This document shows, piece after piece, positions 47,231 to 58,589 of a DNA stretch of 64,000 nucleotides. The position numbers and the translations under genes were made by a program. Position 1 is the first letter of the stretch. Every line of letters starts with the position of its first letter. The stretch covers positions 16,065,570-16,129,569 of the forward strand of contig OZ023186.1 in NCBI GenBank assembly GCA_963995505.1. Direction: 5' to 3'. The notes under the pieces were generated by a model, which was not told the DNA's origin, ran no database searches, and was given only the letters and a program-made list of their open reading frames with translations. Origin of the DNA: Hypericum androsaemum. Taxonomy: Eukaryota > Streptophyta > Magnoliopsida > Malpighiales > Hypericaceae.

Positions 47231-49917
47231 TAAAAATGCATAATTTTGTGCGTTTTCTAACTCGACCCAGACACAAAAACTCTATTCTGATAATTGTCGG
47301 AAATTTCCACCCCTCTTGAAAAGACTCTGGTTGAGCGGGGACATATAATTAAATGCACAAGCAACCTTTTAAGTTGATTTAATTGATCAATAACGTAACA
47401 CTAACACCATTGCACCAAGTTTCTAAAACGAAATAATAATTAATCATAACGACGTGGACTTGCCCATTTATGCATGTTGCCGTTTCAATTATCATCCACT
47501 AACTGGTCATAAACATCAAGTCAACTGTCTAATCAATGCAATATTAGCATAGTTTCTAGTTGAACTTATAAAAATATAGGAACCAACAAGCCTTAGATGA
47601 GTTGGGCAAAATAATAGTTATAAATTAATGGAGGGATTTCTGGATCGAGTTATTAAGAGTATAGTATTGTTAAATTTTTGTTCGAAATTTTTTTTCAAAG
47701 GTGCTGCCCAATTTAAATCTAAATTTGTTGGCTTCGTGCGGTTCGAATAACAAGCAATATAAAAAAAATGTCAGCGGGAAAGAAAATTAAAAAAATGGTA
47801 TCTGGAGACGTACAAAGTCGATTAATTTAATTTTGAGTTGAATATAATATTTAAAAACTGATAAAATTTTCCTAACAAATATTTAACTCGTAAACTATAA
47901 AACCGACATGCCATGTTCGGGCCTATACACTACAATTTAGGTCCACTGGTCGTAGATCCAAAGCCCATGGGGCCCAGTGTTGGCAAACCAGCTTCTTCTT
48001 TCCCTTCTATTTATATTTATTTTTGCAGCATATTAGCTTTGTAAAGCTAGTTTGAAATGATTCCGTTAAGCCATTTTATAAAAAAATCAATATGACAGAT
48101 TATACGGAATTTCAGATTCCTACTACATCGTAATCGTAAATTTTTTAAACATAATTTGGCATCAATTTTTATGGCCTGTCACATATTAAAGGGGCTTTTT
48201 TTGTTTCATTAAACATAACAAGAGTTAAATTGATCTTCTAATATCGAAATCAAATAAACCACGGAGATCTGTGACGTTCTTTTATAAATTTTATCAAATA
48301 AAAATGGGTATTTCTCACATTTTTGATTCCAAGGCCAAATTTTCGAATTGTAAAATAAGGAATATACCCAATTTTGTACTATAGATCATATTAAATTTAT
48401 GCCAACTGATCACAGAAACTGTGCGAGACACATTAACATGATGTTTAGATCTACAAATAAGAGTTAACATGTGCCAGGCAAATTGCTTTGACATAAATTA
48501 TGTATAATATTATAAATAATTACTTTTGCGACATTGCCAATAATCTATTATTTTGTCTCAAGTCTATAACTATCTTGTATTAGAAGTACATAAAACGATT
48601 AATCTAAAATCGATAACTATTAAATCATAAACAGATTCGTATTATTTTCAATGTTATTATATTTACAATGCTTGGAAATTTTATTCGAGAAAATCTAAAA
48701 CTATCAACGCCGGAATGTACAACTCTTGCTATCCCCGATGCATTTTGACATGAGAAAAGGTATATCACAGTGAGAGGAAGAAGACCATATGTGAGAAGTT
48801 GCTCACACTCTCATCAAAGAGATATCACAGTTATACGTTCGACAAATCAAAATACATACTTCAAGTAATAGACACTCATGAATTCTTCCTAATTTATGGT
48901 GGAATTTCATCCGTTACATACAGGATATACCCTCTATACGGGGTATAAATCATTGCAATCGCTCCCGCATGTCACATATATAATAACTTCTTCGCAGGGC
49001 ATAGAAGCGTAGGAAGAATCCCAACAACAACATAAGCCGAACAGAGATTTTCAGGACGGGTTAAAAAACAGGTAGAGGAGGAGAGCAAGTGGGAAACGAA
49101 AGAGAGATGTATTTGAAAAAATATAAATAAAATTTAGGAGTGTGTTGAAATTTGCCATAAAACAACTAAGCAAAATCATGGTAAATTTTTTTCCGGTTGG
49201 CATGTTATGCAGGCACAAAACGGCAACATTTTGGTTTCAGACAATCAAGAAGCTGTCATGAAGTCCCCCTCAGAACACATGGGCCATTTTGATGAGTTTT
49301 AAATCATAAGATTATAGGCGTCAAATCGCCAAACAACGTGATACTAAAATAAAGTTATCCCAGGAGCCAATCTCTTTCATTCGTTAAACTCGAGAACTCG
49401 ATAAAAAAAATCAAGTTTAGTGCACGCTAAAATTTTCGTGTACTGGATTTTCATTTCGAGGCCCTATAACCTTCATTCATCGAGAGACATACATCGTAGA
49501 GCGAATACAACGAGAACGATCAAGCTCCGAATGCGATAACACCTCATTATAGAGCTAATGGGGTATTATTGGACTAACCAACAACGATGAAATACCATTA
49601 CCGATGCTTTTCACAGAAGAAGAAGATGATAATAAACACAAAACCAAGGCGTTTCCCTTTCTTACACAAAACTAATGTCGCCAAACTGGTATTTTGCTTG
49701 TATCGCAAGCCAAGCTCGACGAGTTAGGGCAGAAAGAAATGGAATCGACTTTTTACAAAGATATTTACCGTTCGCCGGATTGAACCTTGTATCAACCTCG
49801 TTGAACGAAAGAATGACTAATGTTGTTGTCCGTATGGGGGAACTGCGGGATTCTTCTTCGGTTTCGCATCGATGACTAATGATGCCCTTCCGTTGGCTGC
49901 ACAGGCTTGGATGATCA
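47231..49917. other. Intergenic, downstream of the EDR2-like gene
   Basis: AT-rich with no gene; the right end holds the 3' untranslated region of the EDR2-like gene. Open frames at 49675-50153 on the plus strand are antisense to that gene. Confidence 0.6.
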
Positions 49918-52900
49918 TCAAATCAAACTGACTGCTTTCGATACATCTAGATAGTTAAGGCGGCATGTTCCGAGAACGCACTCCGGAAGCTCCTCTTCTG
50001 TGTTTGCCTGTTTCAGACAGACAACAATTAATAAGGAAGATGTGCTTGCAGATATCAAGTCATGTTCGAACGTCAAGAAGTTCATGGCACAAGTTCGAAG
50101 AAGACGGTGCGCACCTGTACCAAAAATGCCATTTCAATAATCAAATTACTTAGGTACCCAAGAACAAGACTGACCACGCCCCTTGCAACTGTTGATGAAC
50201 CGACGTCAATATCGAGCTGCAACAAGTAGTTGGAATAAAATCATCAGCCAATTCCTTTGTCGTTGAAACGTCATTATGTCTCTTTGGAGTGGATTACAGG
50301 GGATCAGATTGGATGGATACTAAAACGACATGACACCCATGGAGCTTCTTCCCAAAATAACACCAAAAGATAATGGCGTGCAACAGATAGTCCATACAGA
50401 AGGAACATGATGGAGAGGCTCAGATGAAGATCTCGAGATGTTAGAAAACCGAAAAATTTATTGAATACCAAATGGTCTGAGCATTCCTACCAATAAGACT
50501 TGCAAAATTCGCTAACTACTTCAGAGTGTACCTCAATGTAGTTCTTCCCATGGAAATAATTTATCTCCAGTGCATGGCCAATAAGGCATGCTTTCTTCCC
50601 CACGCTCTGCTTAACTATCCAAGAACCCTGGCAAATTAAAGGAAAAGATGACGTCAGAAATGTTCCCGGAAGTCGAAGAATAATGAACAAAGATGGGAAT
50701 GCTCGTATGCAGAACAAAACGCTTGCATGAATTAGGAAAAGGATTCCAAATGAACTTATTGCATGAAGAACTAGGAAAAGGATTCCAAATGAAATTGCAT
50801 TCCGAAAACAAGAAATCCCAATCTTAGTGGGACTGTTGTTCCCAAAAGTGCAACTTGCTGAATCACACAACCCAGCTTTTACATGTAATATGAATAGAAA
50901 AGTAAAGACAAAAAGAATATCATCCAACATAAGCTCAAAAGATAAAAATTTGTAGCATCCGTACTTTCTAATAATCAAACACAAGTTAATACGATTTCAA
51001 GGAATTCCATTCCAAAAATCTATTCTCAAGATTTCAATTCCATGCCTACACGTAAACCAAATATGGCACGCGGTTAGCATCACAGTGGGTCTAGATTTCT
51101 GGAGGTAAGTATTTCAAAGATAAAGAGACAAAGTAAACATGACCACAGATCAGCAAGCTTCTTTCTTAGAGATGATTAATGATCAAGCAGTCACCTTGGA
51201 TATGTATGGTATGAGCTTAAACCTCGAGTTTCTATATGCATCATCCCCCTTGACAAAGCTCTCTAGAAGGGGAGTATCTTCCAACGGCGCAGTCAGCATG
51301 TAATACAATGCAAGACTGTATGTCGTTGAGCCCGGGACCTATTTATTTCACAACCGATATTAGGATATTTACACATACCATAATATTTTTCTTACGTAAG
51401 ACTATTAGAGAACTGTTTGTCAAAACTGACCTGTATATTCACAATGAAAAAGAACTCTGACCCACCCAGAGCTGCGTACTTCTGCAAAAGAATATCAACA
51501 AACAAAGAGGAAAGTGTTCATTTACAGAGTGGTCATTCGCAAAATTGTTAACCGTCCTCGTTCTAGAAGGTAAAATAATGTGATTAACACATAATGAAGC
51601 ATCCTGGACTACCAAAAGACAAAACACCATCACAAGTGCTTCACCTGAACAATACTCCCAGGTCGACCAGCTAGATCATCTTCTCGCTTATCAGATTTGA
51701 GCCAGTCAGCTCCAACCATCTGCATCAACGTTGCTTTTGCCTTGACCTGAAACCAAATACGAATAGAAGTTAAAAGAAACAGGCAAGGATAATCAACCAT
51801 ATGAAGACACCTGTGAAATAACTGCGCATCCAGCATGTGTGTTTACTTGCCACAAGTTTATGAATCTACAGTTTATATTCGCCCAAAACTTAAGACTCCA
51901 GTAGTTTTAAGTACAAACTTGAAACTTTTGAGTGGGAAGGAGCTTAGGCCACAATCACTTATCTATTATTGTCTCCATCCAAGAGGCTCTGATTGGAGGA
52001 ACAAGCAATCAAATCAGCAAAAACAGTCCACTTAGAATTATATCATATGACGAAGATTCTGAAGATCTGTTTCTCGGAGTAAAAATTGATCTCACCTTCT
52101 TCTGGTCTTCAAGATAACTCTTTCCTCGAATTAAGAAGCTGGAAGGATCACCCATTGCCCAACTAGACAGCATGGCACATGATGCATCTTTTGGAAGAGT
52201 GGTTCCATAAGACCATGAAACACACTCTTCCTTCATCTCTTGTAAGTCTACATAGCCCCTCTTTTGAACTGAAAAATTATTTGTGCAGTATGTAAAGGAA
52301 AACTCATCTTCCAACGCATACAAAGGAAGCAAATTATTTGGTCTAATAAATGATTGACAAAATCTCAACACACCGGCAAGATCATGCAATTTCTTTACAA
52401 ATCCAGCTGCTGAAGATATTTTGGGTGTACGCATACCCTGCATCATCAAGAACATGGATACGTTGATAAAACAGCTAAACAACTTAAAGCCACGCCAAGA
52501 CGAAAACCTGAAAACCCTTAATTAGTACTTGAGTAGGTATAAAGCCTACAACATTAAAGATGAGACCACCGAAGTTCCAACTGTGTAACTTCAATCAAAG
52601 ACTCAAACCAAATTTATATGCATTACGAGTAAATAACACGTAAGGTACATGTGGATGCATAAGGACAAACATCCAAGGAAAGACACTTTTTTAAATTTCA
52701 GAGGTCAGTCCAACAATGTCCAAATGTTGCTTATGAGGCTATTTGACAGAAAACTTACTTCAGCAATCTTTTTTATTTTTTGCTAAATAATATGGAGAAC
52801 CGGTTCCCCCAGTATGCTTATTTACTTCAGTAATCTTTTATATATAAGATACTCAATGTGCATCCAGAAGAAGAATTCGAAACACCCTTTGTTGATGTGG

Positions 52901-55900
52901 AAAGGTACCTGGGAACATGAATCTGCTTCGACTTGGTAGCTCCATCCATTTTCTGCATGCTCATCATCTGACGGCTCTGGTACATCAAAAAACTCATCTG
53001 CGGTATCATTAAAACCCACCAAGCTCGCATGTTCAGAAGAAGCCCTATCAGCTTCTTCACATCCACTGTCCCCAGCCCAATTGTTATCTCCAAGACATGG
53101 AAGGCTTCCATTATCATCACTTGGGTGCGAGATTGGACTTCCTCCCAACTCCACTGATGAAAATTCTGAGAATTTTGCTTTATACAACTCCCGCAAGGCT
53201 GCAAAAGTAACAGAGATCCTCTGGATGTGAGAACTAGGATTACAAGCAGATCAGATAGAGTAATCAATTCAGGTTTCAGTGGAAAGGAGGACTACCTGCA
53301 ATCCTTCCTAGCATGCAAATGGTAATAGACCGTGCAGAAGAATTTTGTATATATGATTTCCAAAATTTCCAGTCAATAGCAAGCATGTGCTTGACTACGG
53401 ACCTTTTCCCTTGGTTCACTGGAGTCACAACATATCCTCCACCTGAAAGATGATGCACCATGTTAGATTTCTACATTTTCTTCCAATCAAAGTCAAATGC
53501 TGCCACTTAGATGAGAGGAAACAGACGAGGAAGACAAACATGGAACACCCGAAGAAGAGGAGCACAGGGTAAATGATTAAACAATGTTACATGATGTACG
53601 CTTCTTTTTTAAACAAACTCAATATGATATTCTTCAGTCAGCTACAATATGATGGCCCCTCAAGGAAGGCAGCTGAAGGGAACATAGAGTTGTGGTGATC
53701 AACTCATAGATCAGTTTCACATTGACCGATCGTAAATAGAATTAAGTTTAAGTTAATCGATAATGATACAGAACTCCCTTCTATGAGATACATCCTACAT
53801 CAAGAACATTAAGCTCGCGACAGATCTTTCTACAAGCCCAGAACGATGGTCTGATAATAGGTACACCCTCTACCATCAAAACAGGAAGATACGTATATCC
53901 TCTAGCAGTGAGTCGGATGCATATAGAGCAACAGGTACTGAAAATTATAAATTCATTCTTCTACTTTCAAAATTTAAGCATACATTACTTTTAAGGCATG
54001 CACGAACAAATCCTTTCTGCGGCGGACACTTTTTGTGGAACACGGAATGGTAGAGAATAACTGCATAAAGAAATGTTTGTCATTTTTTTAGCCCAACAGC
54101 TCTATTAAGAAGAAATGCTTAGACTGTGGTTCATTAAAGATGTACCGTAAGTCCCATCATCTTCCCTTCTCCAATAGCGTCGCAGCAAAAGATCTCTGCG
54201 CTTCATTCCCCTGAAAATTGCGTCCAATCATCAAAAGATAGTAAATTCAATGGTGCATTTTGCAAGATACAAAGAAGCCACTGTTCTGACCAGGGTAACC
54301 AATCTTTGTAAAGTTGCTTGTGAATGATGTCAGTGTGCCCATCAAGGTGCTCAACCACATTACCCTTGTAAAAGCAGAAATCCCATCTGCAAAAGATGGA
54401 AAGGGAAATTTGAGACAAAAGAAATTCCAGTTTCAGAATAAGAAGTAAAACATTCCAACAATCTCAGTTGCTCGCAACAGATAATAGCTAACAAACAAGT
54501 AACATGGCAGCTTCTAAATATGTGATAAAATAAGCTCTTATCTTTTCCTTTTGCTCTTTTATTGACTATCAATTGATCAAATAGTTTGATGAGTGTCCTA
54601 TGTCCAAGAATAATAATATCCAATCAATTGAAGCAACTGTCCCATTGAATAAATGTCCAACGTAAATTTTCTCATCCCACCGTCGGTCCATTGTACTTTG
54701 ACAGGCTTACCAGATTTACAACAAACCATTACCTTTTACACAAGCTTGATTACTAACAAAAATAAACTGAAAGGGACAAAGAACTCACTCTGATCTTGAC
54801 GGACCGAGAGACATAAGAGTTTGAAAAACAGCTTCAGAAGTTCCATCAACTACACACACTGCCATTATCGCAGGATGATCATCCCACTGCTACAATAAAG
54901 AATATCTCAATAATCATTCAAGTTGATCATGTAAGGTGCAATAAGACAGAAAATCTACTTACTGTCACAGGGGAGTCTCTCTCTTTTGCTTCCTTAAAAA
55001 GTCTCAAACCTGCGTAACGACAACTTTCAGGGATGCAACTTGATCAGCATCAGAACGGGTATCTTAATGAGTATTCCTTACCATTTTGACACCCAAATAT
55101 AGTCCAAGTAGAAGGTGCAATAACATCGGTCACTGCATCAGTGTGTGTAGATGAGCATAGTGTCCAATCAATTGATCTAACACGACTTCCTCGACGAGAT
55201 CTAGTCAATCTGCTAGGACAAAAAACAATTTGCTAATATCATCAAAACAGCTGCATCATGAACTAAAGAGATAGTTAAAGCATTACAAATATTCTTCATC
55301 TGAAAGATGAGCAACAACTAGCAATAATTCACTTCTCTAAATAATGTTATATAAACCTATTCCAGGAAAAAAAAAACACCACGATTAGGGGTGTGCAATC
55401 GGTATATACCGATCCCGAATACCGAAAAATACCGAATACCGAATAACCAAAAAACCCAATACCGATCCCGAACCGAAATTATTTCGGTATCTACCGAATA
55501 CCGAATTAAAATTTCGGTATTATACCGAAAATCCCGAAAATACCGAATTTTGTAAATAAAAAAAATCCAATGTTAAATTTAATTCATCAATACAAACATA
55601 ATAAACTCAACCTAATCACAGCATTCAAAGATTGAAACGCGGCTGAGGTTATGAGTTAGGTTTAGTGTTAGAATATGATTTTTTTTGGTATATATATACG
55701 TGGTAAAATTACGTTATAGTACTTCGGTATTTTTTTCGGTATTCGGTATTATTTCGGTATATACCGAAATTATAACGAATACCGAAATTCACCGAATTTC
55801 TCAAAAAAGACATACCGAATTATATCCCGAAAATCGAAATACCGATCCCGAAATACCGAATACCGAAAAAATATCGAAAATACCGAATACCGAATACCAT

Positions 55901-56927
55901 TTGCACACCCCTAACCACGATTACAAAGAGAAAATGGGTTTTGATAAGTACAAAGAGCAGATAATCAAACAACAGAAATAGCTGACAGAAAGTTAATATC
56001 AGTACCTAAAAGATTGCCAGCTGTTCAAGTTCCTTGAACAATTGAAAACGTTTTGACCTCCCTGCATGGAGCTTTAATATATCAGCAGTAGCAGAAGCAA
56101 AGAGCTGCATAAACACCAAAATTGAGTTGCAAACCTTTACAGCTGCTTCTTGGAAAGAATGTATCCACCTCGCTGCTTCCTCTGGACTGCTTGCTCCCAG
56201 CTGTTTTAGTAGATTTCAACTTCGCATCAGTACTTTTCTCCTAAGAAATATAACACGTTTCATCTGATATTCACCTCACCTTTAGTTGATCGTTGTGATT
56301 AGAAGTGTTGTACAGAGTAAACATGAATAACACCTGCAAGTTGCAAAATATCCCGCTCTTAAAAAACAATTTCGATCTCAGGGAAATTTCCGACGCAATG
56401 ACTTTGAATGTACATTTTTACGTACTCTCCGGTGAATGCTCTCCCTTCCATTGTCTGTGACCCTAATGCAGGAGTCTATCACAGAACTCCTTATGGGGAC
56501 CTGAAAAGCGGTTGTAAAATTACAATTCTTCGCGTATAACAAAATACATTGCTTCTATTCAGACATGATAATAAAAATCAAGCATCAACTAAGCACTTGA
56601 AAGCCGACCATCGGGTAATAGATAGCCTACGAAAGAATGCGTGGCGAAGAACACGCGACGAAGAGCGGTTACCTCGCGCTTGGAGGAGGGAACGGACTTA
56701 TATCCCCTGAGAACGTGGTGGAGGTTGCCGCTACCGTCATCAACAACGTCGTCGTCCAGACGGTTATCTTCGAGAGCGTCGTGGTGTCGCTGGAGGACGA
56801 AGTATCGCTTGGAGGAGTGCTGGAGACCGAACCGGCTGGACCGGACAAGGTACAGCCACCCTTCCATCTTCTCCTTGGGCGACGGCGAAGACGACGACGA
56901 CGACGAGGCCGCCGTCGTCCCCGCCAT
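49918..56927 (-). CDS. EDR2L: EDR2-like protein (PH, START and DUF1336 domains)
   Basis: Member of the ENHANCED DISEASE RESISTANCE 2 family: lipid-binding membrane-associated proteins, the type member being a negative regulator of defence and cell death. I read 21 exons, all with GT/AG sites and consistent phases, giving 757 residues (family ~720-740): 56927-56673, 56500-56426, 56333-56280, 56200-56135, 56061-56006, 55209-55082, 55009-54963, 54889-54789, 54386-54291, 54210-54146, 54060-53989, 53442-53296, 53198-52909, 52437-52374, 52268-52096, 51746-51645, 51481-51431, 51338-51195, 50627-50532, 50216-50115, 50007-49918. The PH domain starts at about residue 20 (KMEGWLYLVRSSRFGLQ); the START region includes WDFCFYKGNVVEHLDGHTDI; a Ser/acidic linker holds FFDVPEPSDDE; DUF1336 includes GSWIVKQSVGKKACLIG and SSTVARGVVSLVLGYL. 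It is closer to Arabidopsis At3g54800-type paralogues than to EDR2 itself. Intron 5 carries a hAT MITE. No break was found. Confidence 0.93.
55386..55913. mobile_element. hAT-like MITE in EDR2-like intron 5
   Basis: Perfect 13-bp inverted ends, TAGGGGTGTGCAA and TTGCACACCCCTA, and an exact 8-bp target duplication ACCACGAT at 55378-55385 and 55914-55921. The 528-bp interior is packed with TACCGAATACCGAA and its complement TTCGGTATTCGGTA on both strands. It lies in the 796-nt intron between exons 5 and 6, away from the splice sites. Confidence 0.95.
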
Positions 56928-57629
56928 TGATCTTTAAAAGAGAATTCTCTTTCTAAGGAGATTCTCCGAAACGGGGAAAATCCTTAGGTGACGGTTTTTT
57001 TTTCTCTTCTTCTTCCTCTGCTCTCTTTTGGTCAGGGAGGGAAGGAAGAAGGTCGGCAAGGAAAGGAAGTTTAAGGTGCAATTTTGTTCCCTTTTTTTGG
57101 CCTTTCCTTTTCTTTTTTTTACTATTTTTTGGGTGGTGGGGAAGGTGGGGAAATTACTATCCGTTAATATTTCTTTTTCCCTAATTTTCTATATCTTCTT
57201 TTTTTAGTAACTAACAAGGTTTTTAAAAAATGACCTGGGATTTCTTCCGTTTTTTGAGTCAACTTTCCGATCGGTCGGATGACCTATTAGACTGGATATT
57301 ATTAAATACTTTTTTATTAATAAATAGGTTAGTATATGTTTGTCGAAATGTTTAATATGTTCATTTGAAAAAGAAGTTCACCCCTCTTATATTTAATAAC
57401 CACTTTTGCTGCCTTGGACGTTCAACAATGCACAACATTTACTTCTGTTTAGGCACCCTTCGTTGCAAAAATAGAACAAGAAGAAATTCATTCTCACCAA
57501 AAAAAAAAGATAGAAGAAGAAATTAAAGAAGACGAAAGGTAATTGGGTTTGATTTCTGGGCGTCGTTTTTTCCTTGTTCACCTCCATTTAGTTCTTGGAG
57601 TTAATTTTGGATTTGAAGAATTTTTTTGG
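56928..57629. other. EDR2-like promoter and spacer to LINE
   Basis: Upstream of the EDR2-like start the sequence is T-rich on the plus strand (CTTCTTC words, A-rich in the other sense). A fragment at 57215-57300 (GGTTTTTAAAAAATGACC, CCGATCGGTCGGATGACC) matches the GGTCC-type dispersed repeat seen near 6085 and 27800. No gene and no firm core promoter. Confidence 0.45.
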
Positions 57630-57673
57630 TTTTTTTTTTTTGAAAAATCACATCCATCCATATATTAATAAAG

Positions 57674-58381
57674 TCAAGTAGGGAAGTCTGTATACAAAAA
57701 GGCATTGAGGCCCGCAGGATGGTTACTAATCCAATCCTGGGCAAGAGAGCCTAGTCTAGCTAATCTACACATCAAATCCGCAACTTGGTTGCAGGATCTA
57801 GGGGTATACAAAAGGTTACAAAAAGGAAGATCAAGGATATCACTCCTAATGTCATGTACAAAGTGTTCCAACAACCAGGGTGATCGTGGAGAAGTAGCAA
57901 TTAGGAGGAGACGCACCAATAAATAGTTAGTTTCAAAGAGGGAGGGATCCTCGTTGTGTTGAGACATGACCAGGCACACGACTCCTCTAATCGTCAAAAG
58001 TTCTGCCTCTAGAGGTGATGAGGTGATGGTTTGACACGCCCAATCCCCAGCGAGGAGGCCTTCCACGTCACGAGCAACTGCTGCTAAGCCAACCAGAGAA
58101 GAATCATCCAGCCATGAAGCATCACAATTGACCTTCATTTTCTTGCCTGTTGGAGGAGTCCATGAAGGTTGGTTAGTTCCAAAAGCTAGCTGCACAACCG
58201 GAGGTGTATCTAACACCTGCAAAAATTCAGCTTGCAAGAACTCAGATTGAGCAAAGATACCAACTGGGTCAGGAACAACATCTTCAAATAGAAACTTGTT
58301 CCTAGCAAGCCACAACCACCAGTATAAAAATATAGCTTGAGTACCACAGTAAATCAAATCAGGATCTTTAAGCATGTTCAT
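57674..58381 (-). pseudogene. LINE RNase H domain (minus-strand LINE)
   Basis: An unbroken 235-residue frame includes WWLWLARNKFLFEDV, KKMKVNCDASW (first Asp), SSPLEAELLTIRG (Glu), and SCNQVADLMCRLAR, the plant LINE RNase H pattern. It ends 35-45 bases before the A-tail. The frame is open but is the tail end of a dead ORF2. Confidence 0.88.
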
Positions 58382-58589
58382 AGTAGCATAAAGATCAACC
58401 CTGCAACCTAAAGATCCACAGAACCAGGTAGCTCTAACATAAGAACAACCAAAAAGAACATGAAAAATAGATTCAGGGGCATTACATCAAATCCTGCACA
58501 AAGGAGAGTTATGCATTTTCAGCCGTAGAAACAACATTGTGAGCACATCTCCAGATGAAATTTTTAATACGAGGAGGCACATTAAGTTT

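Noticed and set aside
56006..56131. Alternative EDR2-like exon 5 starting after TTTATGCAG (LFASATADILKLHAG...)
   Set aside because: That reading ends in a stop. The next acceptor (CATGCAG at 56062) gives GGQNVFNCSRNLNSWQSF and joins in frame to exon 6 as in the family.
56637..56937. Plus-strand frames of 97-98 codons, Arg- and Asp-rich
   Set aside because: They are antisense to EDR2-like exon 1, whose GAC/GTC and Ser-codon runs explain the composition.
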